DNA from: Geopseudomonas sagittaria
GTDB lineage: Bacteria; Pseudomonadota; Gammaproteobacteria; Pseudomonadales; Pseudomonadaceae
DNA length: 64,000 nt
Assembly: GCF_900115715.1 (NCBI RefSeq)
Contig: NZ_FOXM01000003.1
Span: forward strand, 186,001 to 250,000
Reading direction: 5' to 3'
The notes beneath the pieces are model-generated. The model saw only the letters and a list, made by a program, of their open reading frames with translations. It ran no database searches and was not told where the DNA came from. The translations under genes and the position numbers were made by a program. The stretch's first letter is position 1, and every line of letters begins with the position of its first letter. This document shows, piece by piece, positions 25,354-34,136 of the stretch.

Positions 25354-26121
25354 ATGCTGCCCAGCCTGTTCATCTCCCACGGCTCGCCGATGGTCGCCCT
25401 GCAGCCCGGCGACACCGGCCGCGCCCTCGCCCGCCTCGCTGGCGAGCTGCCGCGCCCCACGGCGATCCTGGTGGTTTCCGCACACTGGGAAACCGCCGAC
25501 CTGCGCCTCACCTCGGCACCCCGCCAGCAGGCCTGGCACGACTTCTACGGCTTCCCGCCGGCGCTCTATGCCCTCGACTACGAGCCGCCGGGCGAGCCGC
25601 AACTGGCTCGGGAAATCGTCCAGCTGCTGGAGGCCGCCGGTCTGCCGGCGCAGCTCGACCCGCAGCGCCCGCTCGATCATGGCGCCTGGGTGCCGCTGCG
25701 GATGATGTATCCGCAAGCCGACATTCCCGTGCTGCAGCTGTCGCTGCCCAGCCGCCAGGGGCCGGCGCTGCAGACCCGCCTCGGCCGCCTCCTCGGTGGC
25801 CTGCGCGAGCGCGGCATCCTGCTGATCGGTTCGGGCAGCATCACCCACAACCTGCGCGAACTGGACTGGGATGCCGGCCCGGAGGTGGTCGAGCCCTGGG
25901 CCCGCGAATTCCGCGACTGGCTGGTGGAGCGCCTGCAGGCCGACGACGAGGCCGCCCTGCACGACTATCGCCAGCAGGCGCCCTGGGCGGTGCGCAGCCA
26001 TCCCAGCGACGAGCACCTGCTGCCGCTGTTCTTCGCCCGCGGCGCCGGTGGCGAATTCCGCATCGAGTACCAGGGCTTCAGCAAGGCGACGATCAGCATG
26101 GATATCTATCGCTTCGACTGA
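25354..26121 (+). CDS. DODA-type (LigB superfamily) extradiol dioxygenase family protein
   Basis: The product is 255 residues. Metal-ligand histidines are visible in LFISHGSPMVAL and VVSAHWETAD, with further conserved segments LDHGAWVPLRMMYP, LIGSGSITHNLREL and SHPSDEHLLPLFFARGA. This pattern matches the class III extradiol dioxygenase branch that includes plant DOPA-dioxygenase and E. coli YgiD, which cleaves L-DOPA. The physiological substrate is not known. The ATG at 25354 is the first with homology. It is divergent from tpm; the 109-bp gap holds a TATACT hexamer but no convincing -35. Confidence 0.88.
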   Translation: MLPSLFISHGSPMVALQPGDTGRALARLAGELPRPTAILVVSAHWETADLRLTSAPRQQAWHDFYGFPPALYALDYEPPGEPQLAREIVQLLEAAGLPAQLDPQRPLDHGAWVPLRMMYPQADIPVLQLSLPSRQGPALQTRLGRLLGGLRERGILLIGSGSITHNLRELDWDAGPEVVEPWAREFRDWLVERLQADDEAALHDYRQQAPWAVRSHPSDEHLLPLFFARGAGGEFRIEYQGFSKATISMDIYRFD

Positions 26122-26184
26122 CCGGGACAGCCCAGCCGCTCCTCGGCGGACGCCCGAGCAGTCCGCCAGGCGGACCCAGCAACG

Positions 26185-26212
26185 AAAACGCCCCGACAAG
26201 TCGGGGCGTTTT
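26185..26212. terminator. Bidirectional terminator between the dioxygenase gene and deaD
   Basis: The 11-bp stem AACGCCCCGAC/GTCGGGGCGTT with loop AA is flanked by A and T residues and lies between convergent genes. Confidence 0.85.
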
Positions 26213-26241
26213 GGCATTACCGGCACTCAGTCAGCGAATGC

Positions 26242-27924
26242 TCATTCCTCGTGGTAACGACGCAGGCGCAGGGCCTTGCCGGCGACACGGGTTTCCTTCA
26301 GACGACCGAGCAGGCGATCCAGGCCTTCTTCCGGCAGCTCGACCAGGCTGAAGGTCTCGCGCACCTGGATGCGACCGATGGCCTCGCGGACCATCTTGCC
26401 CTCGTTGATGATGGCACCGAGCAGGTTCTTGGCAGCGATGCCGTCGCGCTTGCCCAGCGCGGTACGGCAGCGCACGCGGCCTTCGGCCAGCGGCTCCATC
26501 GGACGACGCGGACGGGCTTCACCGCTGCGCTCGCCGGCACGCTCGGGGCGATCACCAGCCGGACGCTCGCGGGCCGCAGCCGGCGCTGCCGGCTGCTCGC
26601 GACGCACGCTTTCCAGATCCAGGGCCTGGCCCTGGGTCAGCTTGGCCAGCAGGGCGGCAGCCAGCTGCTCCGGAGTGCACTCCAGACGACGGCACAGCTC
26701 GGTACCGATCTCGCCACGGGCAGCCTCGGCGCCCTCCAGCAGCGGCTTGAGGCTGTTGGTCAGACGCTGCAGACGCGCTTCCAGCACGGTTTCGGCGTCC
26801 GGCATCTTGATCTCGGCAACCTTCTGCCCGGTGACACGCTCGATCACCTGCAGCATGCGGCGCTCGCGCGGGGTCACCAGCAGCAGCGCGCGACCGGTAC
26901 GCCCGGCACGGCCGGTACGACCGATGCGGTGCACGTAGGACTCCGGGTCGTACGGCATGTCGATGTTGAACACGTGGGTGATGCGCGGCACGTCGAGACC
27001 GCGGGCGGCGACGTCGGTGGCGATCACGATGTCCAGGGTGCCGTCCTTGAGCGACTCGACCACACGCTCGCGCTGGGCCTGGGCGATGTCGCCGTTCAGC
27101 GCGGCGGCGCGGTAGCCGTTGCGCTCGAGCATCTCGGCGATGTCGAGGGTGGCCTGCTTGGTGCGCACGAAGCCGATCAACGCATCGAACTGCTCGACTT
27201 CCAGCAGACGCAGCACGGCGGCCTGCTTCTGGTCGGCATGCACCATCAGGTGGGCCTGCTCGATGCTCTCGACGGTCTGGGTCTTGGTGGCGATCTTGAC
27301 GTGCTTCGGCGACTTCAGGTTGCGCTCGGCGATGGCACGGATCGAGGCCGGCAGGGTCGCGGAGAACAGCACGGTCTGGCGGCTTTCAGGCAGGGCCTGG
27401 AAGATCGCTTCGATGTCTTCCATGAAGCCGAGCTTGAGCATCTCGTCGGCCTCGTCGAGGACCAGGCGATCGACGGTGGACAGCAGCTTCTCGTCACGAC
27501 GCAGGTGGTCGCACAGGCGGCCCGGGGTCGCTACCACGACCTGGGCGCCCTGGCGCAGGGCCTTGAGCTGCGGGCCCATGGGCGCGCCGCCGTAGACCGC
27601 CAGCACCTTCACGCCGCCCATGTCGCTGGAGTAGCGCTCGAAGGCCGCAGCGACCTGCAGGGCCAGCTCGCGGGTCGGGGTCAGGATGAGGATCTGCGGC
27701 TCGCGCCGGGCCGGGTCGAGCAGCGACAGCAGCGGCAGGGCGAAGGCCGCGGTCTTGCCGGTGCCGGTCTGCGCCTGGCCGATCATGTCGTGACCGGCGA
27801 GGATCACCGGAATCGACTGGGCCTGAATGGCGGACGGCTCTTCGTAGCCCACCGCAGTGATCGCGGAAAGCACAGCCGGGTGAAGATTGAGCGCGGCGAA
27901 GCCGCCAACGATAGATTCGGTCAT
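26242..27924 (-). CDS. deaD: DEAD-box ATP-dependent RNA helicase DeaD (CsdA)
   Basis: The product is 560 residues. Helicase motifs are in order: Q-motif (GYEEPSAIQAQSIP), AQTGTGKTAAF, PTRELALQ, TPGRL, DEAD in LVLDEADEML, SAT, ATDVAARGLDVP and HRIGRTGRAGRTG. They are followed by a dimerisation region and a C-terminal DbpA/CsdA-type RNA-binding domain (GRIQVRETFSLVELPEE), separated by an Arg/Pro-rich linker at about residues 430-465. DeaD helps ribosome assembly and mRNA decay at low temperature. The start MTESIVGGFAALNLHP is homologous; an in-frame ATG five codons upstream is an alternative. The mRNA leader appears long and structured. Confidence 0.94.
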   Translation of the reverse strand: MTESIVGGFAALNLHPAVLSAITAVGYEEPSAIQAQSIPVILAGHDMIGQAQTGTGKTAAFALPLLSLLDPARREPQILILTPTRELALQVAAAFERYSSDMGGVKVLAVYGGAPMGPQLKALRQGAQVVVATPGRLCDHLRRDEKLLSTVDRLVLDEADEMLKLGFMEDIEAIFQALPESRQTVLFSATLPASIRAIAERNLKSPKHVKIATKTQTVESIEQAHLMVHADQKQAAVLRLLEVEQFDALIGFVRTKQATLDIAEMLERNGYRAAALNGDIAQAQRERVVESLKDGTLDIVIATDVAARGLDVPRITHVFNIDMPYDPESYVHRIGRTGRAGRTGRALLLVTPRERRMLQVIERVTGQKVAEIKMPDAETVLEARLQRLTNSLKPLLEGAEAARGEIGTELCRRLECTPEQLAAALLAKLTQGQALDLESVRREQPAAPAAARERPAGDRPERAGERSGEARPRRPMEPLAEGRVRCRTALGKRDGIAAKNLLGAIINEGKMVREAIGRIQVRETFSLVELPEEGLDRLLGRLKETRVAGKALRLRRYHEE

Positions 27925-28150
27925 GGGTGTTTGCCTCATGTACATCCGCAAAGACCCATGGCCAGCGCTGCGCCAGCCAAAAGCAAGACCCGAAGGGTCA
28001 CCCTGGCAGCCTGGTCGGCGGGGATTTGCGAAATCGCGTGGAAAGGATAGTTCGTCAAGACGAGTCCGTAGAGACGGACGCACGGCGGAAGCAGCGCTTC
28101 CTGATGGTGCAGAGTTTGAACAGGGCGCGTCAAAGCCGGCGCGCACTATA
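27925..28150 (-). promoter_or_regulatory. Long structured leader and possible promoter of deaD
   Basis: A TATAGT hexamer (28145-28150, minus strand) would place the start near 28138 and give a leader of about 210 nt. The leader contains three perfect small hairpins: 28087-28101 (six pairs, loop of three), 28064-28079 (six pairs, loop of four) and 27987-27999 (five pairs, loop of three). Long structured leaders are known for cold-shock mRNAs including E. coli deaD. No good -35 hexamer is seen, so the exact start is uncertain. Confidence 0.45.
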
Positions 28151-28217
28151 ACGCAAAATACGTGCCGAGTCTCGCTGTTTTTGTCCCGCGCGTCTGGCAA
28201 AGCCCGCCACAGAGCAC

Positions 28218-28964
28218 TCAGGTCGCCGGACGCAGCGCGCCGATGTACCCGCTCAGCGCGTAACCCAGCCGCGGCTCCAGAGCCTCGGCGCGCTGGCGCA
28301 GACGCTCGGTATCCAGCACCTGCTCGCCGTCGGCCGGCACATAGAGGATGACGTTGCCCTCGGTGACCGGGCACTCCCAGTAGCTGTGCCGGAACAGCCC
28401 GCGCAGCAGGGGCGCGCCCAGCGGCTTGCCGTCGGTGGCGCTCCACTGGTTGATCACCAGCCAGCCGCCCGGGCGCAGCTGCGCGCGACAGGCCTCGAGG
28501 AAGCCCCAGGCGATGTGCGCCGGCGCCGGCCCGGTGTCGGTATACAGGTCGAGATAGATCAGGTCGGCCGGCGCACACTCGGCCAGCCGGGTGCAGGCAT
28601 CGCCGATGTGGATGGTCAGCCGCGGATCGTCGGCCAGGCCGAGAAACTCGCGGGCCAGCTGCGGCACTGCCGGACGCAGCTCGACCGCCTCGACCGCCTC
28701 CGCGACCAGGAACTTCAGGCAGGCCTGGGTCAGATTGCCACCGCCCAGGCCGAGAAACAGCACGCGCTCGGCGCGCTCGGGCAGCAGCGCACCGAGCAGC
28801 ATGGCACGGGTGTAGTCGTACTCCAGCCAGGCCGGATCGGGGACATAGGTGCAGCTCTGCTCGACTTCGTCGCCGAACTCGAGAAAGCGGTAGTCGCCCG
28901 ACTCCACCACGCGGATCACTCCGTAGTCGTCGTGCACCTCGGCCAGCTGCTGGTAGTTGCTCAT
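28218..28964 (-). CDS. Spermidine synthase-like (SpeE-fold) protein
   Basis: The product is 248 residues with a Rossmann aminopropyl/methyltransferase fold: VLFLGLGGGNLTQACLKFL is the nucleoside-binding loop, then VEAVELRPAV, DPRLTIHIGDACTRL and LIYLDLYTDTGPAP. True spermidine synthases carry a GGGDGG..REV loop and a catalytic Asp in DSTDP; here the loop reads GLGGGNL and the Asp segment LDLYTD, so polyamine synthesis is doubtful. Similar SpeE-like proteins are common in Pseudomonas with unknown substrate. GGAGAGG precedes the ATG. It is upstream of deaD on the same strand but separated by the deaD leader. Confidence 0.8.
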   Translation of the reverse strand: MSNYQQLAEVHDDYGVIRVVESGDYRFLEFGDEVEQSCTYVPDPAWLEYDYTRAMLLGALLPERAERVLFLGLGGGNLTQACLKFLVAEAVEAVELRPAVPQLAREFLGLADDPRLTIHIGDACTRLAECAPADLIYLDLYTDTGPAPAHIAWGFLEACRAQLRPGGWLVINQWSATDGKPLGAPLLRGLFRHSYWECPVTEGNVILYVPADGEQVLDTERLRQRAEALEPRLGYALSGYIGALRPAT

Positions 28965-29106
28965 GTTGCCTCTCCGGAAAACTGCCCGGCATCCTAGCAG
29001 ACCGCGCGCCCGGACGATGCATTGGCTCTATCGCGGCCATCGCCCCGAGGGACGGATCGATCAGTTACCATAGCCGCATATAGTCAGCCGCAAGCCGAGT
29101 AGCCCG

Positions 29107-30453
29107 ATGAGCCAGACCTGGAGCCCCGACAGCTGGAGAAGCAAGCCTATCCAGCAGCAACCCGTTTACCCCGACGCCGCGCATCTGGCGAGCGTGGAGC
29201 GGACCCTGGCCGGCTATCCGCCGCTGGTGTTCGCCGGCGAGGCCCGCGAGCTGCGCCGGCAGTTCTCCGAGGTGACCCAGGGCCGCGCCTTCCTGCTGCA
29301 GGGCGGCGACTGCGCCGAGAGCTTCGCCGAGTTCTCCGCCGGCAAGATCCGCGACACCTTCAAGGTGCTGCTGCAGATGGCCATCGCCATGACCTTCGCC
29401 GCCGGCTGCCCGGTGGTCAAGGTCGGACGCATGGCCGGCCAGTTCGCCAAGCCACGCTCCTCCGGCGAGGAAACCCTCGGCGGCGTGACCCTGCCCGCCT
29501 ACCGCGGCGACATCGTCAACGGCATCGGCTTCGACGCGAAGAGCCGCATCCCGGATCCGGAGCGTCTGCTACAGGCCTATCACCAGTCCACCGCCAGCCT
29601 CAACCTGCTGCGCGCCTTCGCCCAGGGCGGCTTTGCCGACCTGCATCAGGTGCACCAGTGGAACCTCGACTTCATCGCCAGCTCCGAGCTGACCGAGAAG
29701 TACGGCCAGCTGGCCAACCGCATCGACGAGACCCTGGCGTTCATGCGCGCCTGCGGCCTGGAGAACGCCCCGCAGTTGCGCGAAACCAGCTTCTTCACCG
29801 CCCACGAGGCGCTGCTGCTCAACTATGAGCAGGCCTTCGTGCGCAAGGACAGCCTGACCGGCGACTGGTACGACTGCTCAGCGCACATGCTGTGGATCGG
29901 CGACCGCACCCGCCAGCTGGATGGCGCCCACGTCGAGTTCCTGCGCGGCGTCGGCAATCCGATCGGCGTCAAGGTCGGCCCGAGCATGGACAGCGACGAG
30001 CTGATCCGCCTGATCGACATACTCAACCCGGACAACGATCCGGGCCGCCTCAACCTGATCGTGCGCATGGGCGCCGACAAGGTCGAGCAGCACCTGCCGC
30101 GCCTGATCCGCGCGGTCGAGGATGAGGGTCGCCTGGTGCTGTGGAGCTCGGACCCGATGCACGGCAACACCATCAAGGCCAGCAGCGGCTACAAGACCCG
30201 CGACTTCGCCCAGGTGCTCGCCGAGGTGAAGCAGTTCTTCCAGGTCCACCAGGCCGAGGGCAGCTACCCGGGCGGCATCCATATCGAGATGACCGGGCAG
30301 AACGTCACCGAGTGCATCGGCGGCACCCGCCCGATCACCGAGGCCGGCCTCTCCGACCGCTACCACACCCACTGCGACCCGCGCCTCAACGCCGACCAGT
30401 CGCTGGAGCTGGCGTTCCTGATCGCCGAAACCCTCAAGCAGGTGCGGCGCTGA
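29107..30453 (+). CDS. Class II 3-deoxy-7-phosphoheptulonate (DAHP) synthase
   Basis: This 448-residue plant-type DAHP synthase condenses phosphoenolpyruvate and erythrose-4-phosphate in the first step of the shikimate pathway. Class II marks are [88 protein letters not shown] and [15 protein letters not shown]. The metal ligands Cys (GGDCAES), His (DPMHGN) and Glu (HIEMTG) are all present. It starts [11 protein letters not shown], without the long N-terminal regulatory extension of mycobacterial forms. A 10-bp hairpin follows the stop. Confidence 0.94.
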   Translation: MSQTWSPDSWRSKPIQQQPVYPDAAHLASVERTLAGYPPLVFAGEARELRRQFSEVTQGRAFLLQGGDCAESFAEFSAGKIRDTFKVLLQMAIAMTFAAGCPVVKVGRMAGQFAKPRSSGEETLGGVTLPAYRGDIVNGIGFDAKSRIPDPERLLQAYHQSTASLNLLRAFAQGGFADLHQVHQWNLDFIASSELTEKYGQLANRIDETLAFMRACGLENAPQLRETSFFTAHEALLLNYEQAFVRKDSLTGDWYDCSAHMLWIGDRTRQLDGAHVEFLRGVGNPIGVKVGPSMDSDELIRLIDILNPDNDPGRLNLIVRMGADKVEQHLPRLIRAVEDEGRLVLWSSDPMHGNTIKASSGYKTRDFAQVLAEVKQFFQVHQAEGSYPGGIHIEMTGQNVTECIGGTRPITEAGLSDRYHTHCDPRLNADQSLELAFLIAETLKQVRR

Positions 30454-30458
30454 GCGCC

Positions 30459-30498
30459 CGCCCCGTCAGCACCGCGCAAGGGGTACGTTGACGGGGCG
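30459..30498. terminator. Hairpin between the DAHP synthase gene and the DUF1127 gene
   Basis: CGCCCCGTCA pairs perfectly with TGACGGGGCG across a 20-base loop, between convergent genes. There is no T-run on either side, so termination strength is uncertain. Confidence 0.4.
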
Positions 30499-30504
30499 AT
30501 GCCT

Positions 30505-30726
30505 TCAGCGGTCATCCCAGAACGGCCGATGGCTTTCCGTCCAGATATCGGCACGACCGAGGCCGATATCCTTGAGCGTCGCGTCGCTCAGCATCGCGAG
30601 CTGGCGGCGCTGACGCGCCAGCTGCCGCCAGCGCCGCACTTTTTGCCACACCCGCCGCCACCACGCCGGCCGCCTCTCTTCCAGTCCTTGCCGCTCGCTC
30701 CTCACCAGCTTTACTTGCCCTTTCAT
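30505..30726 (-). CDS. DUF1127 small arginine-rich protein
   Basis: This 73-residue, strongly basic protein has a central RRVWQKVRRWRQLARQRRQLAML and the DUF1127 core LSDATLKDIGLGRADIW. Members are small RNA-metabolism or stress-linked proteins in proteobacteria; no enzyme activity is known. The ATG at 30724-30726 is supported by GGAGGG seven bases upstream; much longer in-frame sequence upstream overlaps the divergent LysR gene and is spurious. Divergent from the LysR gene at 30823, it may be the regulator's target. Confidence 0.85.
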   Translation of the reverse strand: MKGQVKLVRSERQGLEERRPAWWRRVWQKVRRWRQLARQRRQLAMLSDATLKDIGLGRADIWTESHRPFWDDR

Positions 30727-30822
30727 CGTCGGACCCTCCACCGCTTGTGGATTCAGTCTCGGCGCGGGATTACGATCAATCCAACGAATACTTGTTATGC
30801 ATCGCATCTCGGAGATTGATGA

Positions 30823-31674
30823 ATGAGCTATTCGAGCATCGACAGCGAGCTGCTGCGCACCTTCGTCGCCATCGCCGACCACGGCGGCTTCACCCGCGCG
30901 GCCGAGTTCGTCAACCGTACCCAGTCGGCAGTGAGCATGCAGATGAAACGCCTGGAGGAAGACGTGCTGCAGCGCAGGCTGTTCGAGCGCGACGGCCGCC
31001 AGGTACAGCTGACGGCGGAAGGCCAGGTGCTGCTGGGCTACGCGCGGCGCATCCTCAAGCTGCATGGCGAGCTGCTCGCCACCCTGCGCGAGCCGCACAT
31101 GGTCGGCGCGGTACGCATCGGCACCCCGGACGACTACGTGATGCGCTTCCTGCCGGGCATCCTCTCGCGCTTCGCCCAGAGCCACCCACTGGTGCAGGTG
31201 GAGGTGCACTGCGAACCGTCGTATCAGCTGCTGCAGCGCCAGGATCTCGACTTCAGCATTGTCACCCGCGAACCAGGCAGCGAGATCGGCCAGTTGCTGC
31301 GCCAGGAACGCTTCGTCTGGGCCGAGGCCCGCGGCTTCAGCCCGCACGAACAGACGCCGATGCCGCTGGCGATGTTCAACAGCGGCTGCTTCTGCCGCGC
31401 CTGGGCGTGCAATGCCCTGGATGCCCTGGGACACCCCTACCGCATCGCCTACAGCAGCCCCAGCCTCGCGGCGATCCTGGCGATAGTCAGCGCCGGCCTG
31501 GCGGTCACCGCCCAACTGCAGAGCCTGCTCACCCCGGATTTGCGCATCCTCGGCGAGGCCGAGGGCCTGCCGCCACTACCGGCCACCAGCATTGTGCTGC
31601 TGCGCCGGCCAGGCTCGGGGTCTCCCGTCACCGACGCCCTCGCCGAGTACATCGCCGAGGGCTTCAGGCTTTGA
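30823..31674 (+). CDS. LysR-family transcriptional regulator
   Basis: The product is 283 residues. It has an N-terminal winged helix-turn-helix (LLRTFVAIADHGGFTRAAEFVNRTQSAVSMQMKRLEEDV, residues about 9-47) followed by the linker helix and a periplasmic-binding-protein-like effector domain. The DUF1127 gene is divergent across 96 bp, the usual arrangement for a LysR regulator and its target. An AT-richer stretch at about 30770-30800 is where an operator would lie. The 3' end overlaps the convergent TauE-like gene by 11 bp. The effector is unknown. Confidence 0.92.
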   Translation: MSYSSIDSELLRTFVAIADHGGFTRAAEFVNRTQSAVSMQMKRLEEDVLQRRLFERDGRQVQLTAEGQVLLGYARRILKLHGELLATLREPHMVGAVRIGTPDDYVMRFLPGILSRFAQSHPLVQVEVHCEPSYQLLQRQDLDFSIVTREPGSEIGQLLRQERFVWAEARGFSPHEQTPMPLAMFNSGCFCRAWACNALDALGHPYRIAYSSPSLAAILAIVSAGLAVTAQLQSLLTPDLRILGEAEGLPPLPATSIVLLRRPGSGSPVTDALAEYIAEGFRL

Positions 31675-32419
31675 AGCCGAGCAGCCCGGCGCAGAGCAGC
31701 AGGAACAGGGTGAACAGTACCCGCAGCAGGCGTTGCGGCAGGGCATGGGCCAAGCGGACGCCCCAGCCGATGCTGAGCAGGCCGCCGATGGCCAACGGGA
31801 GCCCAGTCGCCCAGTCGACCTGGCCGTGCATGCCGTAAGTCGCCAGCGCCACCGCCGTGCTCGGCGCCGCCAGCGCCAGCGCCAGGCCCTGGGCCACCAC
31901 CTGGCTAACGCCAAACACCAAGGTCAGGATCGGTGTGGCCACTACCGCGCCGCCCACTCCGAACAACCCGCCGACCAGCCCGGAACCGCCACCGAGCACG
32001 CCCAGCCACGGCCAGGGGCGTCCCAGCTCGCTGCTTGCGCTGCCGGCGCGCAGGAACGCCTGGATCAGGTTCCACGCAGCCAGCGCCAGCAGGAAGCCGA
32101 CGAAGCCGCGGCGCATCGCCTCGGCGTCCAGCCCTACCGCGACCGCGGCACCAACCCAGGCCAGCGCAAACGAGGACAGCCCGAGCAGCAGCGCATGCCG
32201 CCAGTCGATGCGGTTGCGCTGGTGGTAGCGCCACAGCGCCAGCAACACGTTGGGCACCACCATCACCAGCGCCGTGCCCTGGGCCAGCTGCTGGTCCAGG
32301 CCGAACAATAGACCCAGCGCCGGGATGGCCAGCAGGCCGCCACCGATGCCGAACAGCCCACCCAGGGCGCCGAGCAGCAGGCCGAGGGCGATATCGAGGA
32401 AAAACTGCAGCAGGGTCAT
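31664..32419 (-). CDS. TauE/SafE-family sulfite exporter-like permease
   Basis: This 251-residue inner-membrane protein has about eight helices and two copies of the family repeat: GLLLGALGGLFGIGGGLLAIPAL near the N-terminus and GLVGGLFGVGGAVVATPIL in the middle. This G-x-x-GG-x-x-G pattern is diagnostic of the TSUP (DUF81) family, which moves sulfite, sulfoacetate or other small organic anions. The ATG at 32417-32419 follows GGAGGTG. Divergent from a LysR gene across about 100 bp, which may control it. The substrate cannot be predicted. Confidence 0.9.
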   Translation of the reverse strand: MTLLQFFLDIALGLLLGALGGLFGIGGGLLAIPALGLLFGLDQQLAQGTALVMVVPNVLLALWRYHQRNRIDWRHALLLGLSSFALAWVGAAVAVGLDAEAMRRGFVGFLLALAAWNLIQAFLRAGSASSELGRPWPWLGVLGGGSGLVGGLFGVGGAVVATPILTLVFGVSQVVAQGLALALAAPSTAVALATYGMHGQVDWATGLPLAIGGLLSIGWGVRLAHALPQRLLRVLFTLFLLLCAGLLGFKA

Positions 32420-32517
32420 AACACCTCCGGAAAAGGCAGATGCTACGCAGGCACGGCTATCCGCGAAACGCATAGCCATGCACAATGGCTGTGCCAATCC
32501 TGCAAAGCAGTCTCGCA

Positions 32518-33471
32518 ATGAACCCGGACGCCCTGACCAGCCAGCTCGACCTGTTCCTCGACGTACTGGCCTGCGGCAGCTTCTCGGCCGCCGCTCGCCG
32601 CCAGCAGCTCACCCCCTCGGCGGTGGCGCGGCGCATCGACGCCCTGGAACAGGCCCTTGGCAGCACGCTGTTCCAGCGCAGCACCCACGCGGTCAAGGCC
32701 ACCCCGGCCGGCCTGGCCTTCGCCGAGCGTGCCCGGCGCATCCTCGACGAGTTGCGCCTGGCCCGCGCCGAGGCGGTATCACTGAGTAGCGCACCGGAAG
32801 GGCTGATTCGCATCGACGCGCCGGCGCCGTTCGGCCGCCGTCACCTGGCACCCGCCATCGCCGAATTCCTGGCTGCCTACCCGGGCCTGGACGTGCAACT
32901 GCGCCTGATCGACAGCTTCGTCGACCCGCAGGGCGAGCACCTGGGCCAGGTCGATCTGGTCCTGCGCATCGGCCCACTGGCCGACACCCGCCTGGTCGCC
33001 ACATCGCTGGCGCCCATGCGCCGCATCGCCTGCGCCAGCCCGGACTACCTCAAGCGTCGCGGCACACCCACCGATCCGCGCCAGCTACGCGAACACGACG
33101 GCCTCGACTGGGATGCCCTGGCGCCGCCGCATGCCTGGCGCTTTACCCTCGACGGCCAGAGCCGATCGATCCGCCCAGGCCGCCTGCGCATGACCGCCAA
33201 CAATGCGGAAGCGCTGCTGTCCGCCGCCCTCGCCGGCCTCGGCATCGCCCACCTGCCGACCTGGCTGATCAGCGACTACCTGCTGCGCGGCGAACTGGTG
33301 CCGCTGTTCTGCGACGACGGCTTGCCGCCGGCAGAACCCAGCGGCATCTATGCCCTGCGCCTGCAGCAGGCCAACTCATCGCGCACCCGCCTGCTGCTGG
33401 AGTTCCTGAAAAACCGCTTCGGCCCCGTGCCGCCCTGGGACCTGGCCCTGCAGGCCGACTTAGGCAAATAG
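32518..33471 (+). CDS. LysR-family transcriptional regulator
   Basis: The product is 317 residues. Its helix-turn-helix is LFLDVLACGSFSAAARRQQLTPSAVARRIDALEQAL, followed by a substrate-binding domain (GLIRIDAPAPFGRRHLAPAIAEFLAAYPGLDVQLRL; GLGIAHLPTWLISDYL). This resembles the CrgA/DmlR branch. The ATG at 32518 fits the usual length; an in-frame ATG at 32485 would add 11 residues. Neither has a strong ribosome-binding site. The divergent TauE-like permease gene is its likely target. Confidence 0.9.
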   Translation: MNPDALTSQLDLFLDVLACGSFSAAARRQQLTPSAVARRIDALEQALGSTLFQRSTHAVKATPAGLAFAERARRILDELRLARAEAVSLSSAPEGLIRIDAPAPFGRRHLAPAIAEFLAAYPGLDVQLRLIDSFVDPQGEHLGQVDLVLRIGPLADTRLVATSLAPMRRIACASPDYLKRRGTPTDPRQLREHDGLDWDALAPPHAWRFTLDGQSRSIRPGRLRMTANNAEALLSAALAGLGIAHLPTWLISDYLLRGELVPLFCDDGLPPAEPSGIYALRLQQANSSRTRLLLEFLKNRFGPVPPWDLALQADLGK

Positions 33472-33483
33472 ACCCGCAGAAAC

Positions 33484-33514
33484 GCAAGAGCCCGGCGCTA
33501 GGCCGGGCTCTTGT
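33484..33514. terminator. Terminator hairpin between lysR and efp
   Basis: The 12-bp perfect stem CAAGAGCCCGGC/GCCGGGCTCTTG (33485-33513) lies between convergent genes. The T-tract is short, so efficiency is uncertain. Confidence 0.65.
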
Positions 33515-33529
33515 GCACTCGCGTCAGAC

Positions 33530-34102
33530 TCAGGCCGGAGCCTGGGTACGACCCTTGTAGGAGCCGTCGCGGGTGTCGATTTCGATCCAGTCGTCGATGT
33601 TCACGAAATCAGCCACTTTGACTTCGGTGCCGTTGCGCAGCTTGGCCGGCTTCATCACCTTGCCGCTGGTGTCGCCACGGGCGGCGGTTTCGGTGTAGAC
33701 AACCTGACGCACGATGGTGGTCGGCAGGTCGACGGAGATCACCTTGCCTTCGAAGAACACGGCTTCGCAGACGTCGGTCATGCCTTCTTCGATGAACGGC
33801 AGAACGCTTTCCAGATCTTCCGCACGCAGTTCGTAGGAGTTGTACTCCGGATCCATGAACACGTAGTCGTCGCCGCTGATGTAGGACAGGGTCACTTCCT
33901 TGCGATCAAGGATGACTGGCTCCATCTTGTCGTCGGCCTTGTAAACGGTTTCAGTCTTGGAACCGTTGATCAGGTTCTTCAGCTTCATCTTGACGATGGC
34001 GCTGTTACGACCGGACTTGGTGAACTCAGCTTTCTGAATCAGCCACGGATGGCCGTCGATCAGGGCTACGCTGTTGGCCTTCATTTCTTGTGCGGTTTTC
34101 AT
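33530..34102 (-). CDS. efp: Translation elongation factor P (arginine type)
   Basis: EF-P relieves ribosome stalling at polyproline stretches. The 190-residue product has the three-domain length and [17 protein letters not shown], where Arg32 is at the position modified in this subfamily, instead of the lysine of E. coli. EarP, encoded 34 bp upstream on the same strand, rhamnosylates that arginine. Further conserved segments are [17 protein letters not shown] and [25 protein letters not shown]. The start [10 protein letters not shown] is homologous; longer in-frame sequence upstream overlaps earP. Confidence 0.96.
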   Translation of the reverse strand: MKTAQEMKANSVALIDGHPWLIQKAEFTKSGRNSAIVKMKLKNLINGSKTETVYKADDKMEPVILDRKEVTLSYISGDDYVFMDPEYNSYELRAEDLESVLPFIEEGMTDVCEAVFFEGKVISVDLPTTIVRQVVYTETAARGDTSGKVMKPAKLRNGTEVKVADFVNIDDWIEIDTRDGSYKGRTQAPA

Positions 34103-34136
34103 GCGAAATATCCGGATTTGACTGGAGGTACAAGAT

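Noticed and set aside
26251-28050. A 599-codon plus-strand frame opposite deaD
   Set aside because: It is antisense to all conserved helicase motifs of DeaD, and its translation is low-complexity.
28218-28964. True spermidine synthase SpeE
   Set aside because: The diagnostic GGGDGG loop and DSTDP catalytic segment are absent; only the fold is shared.
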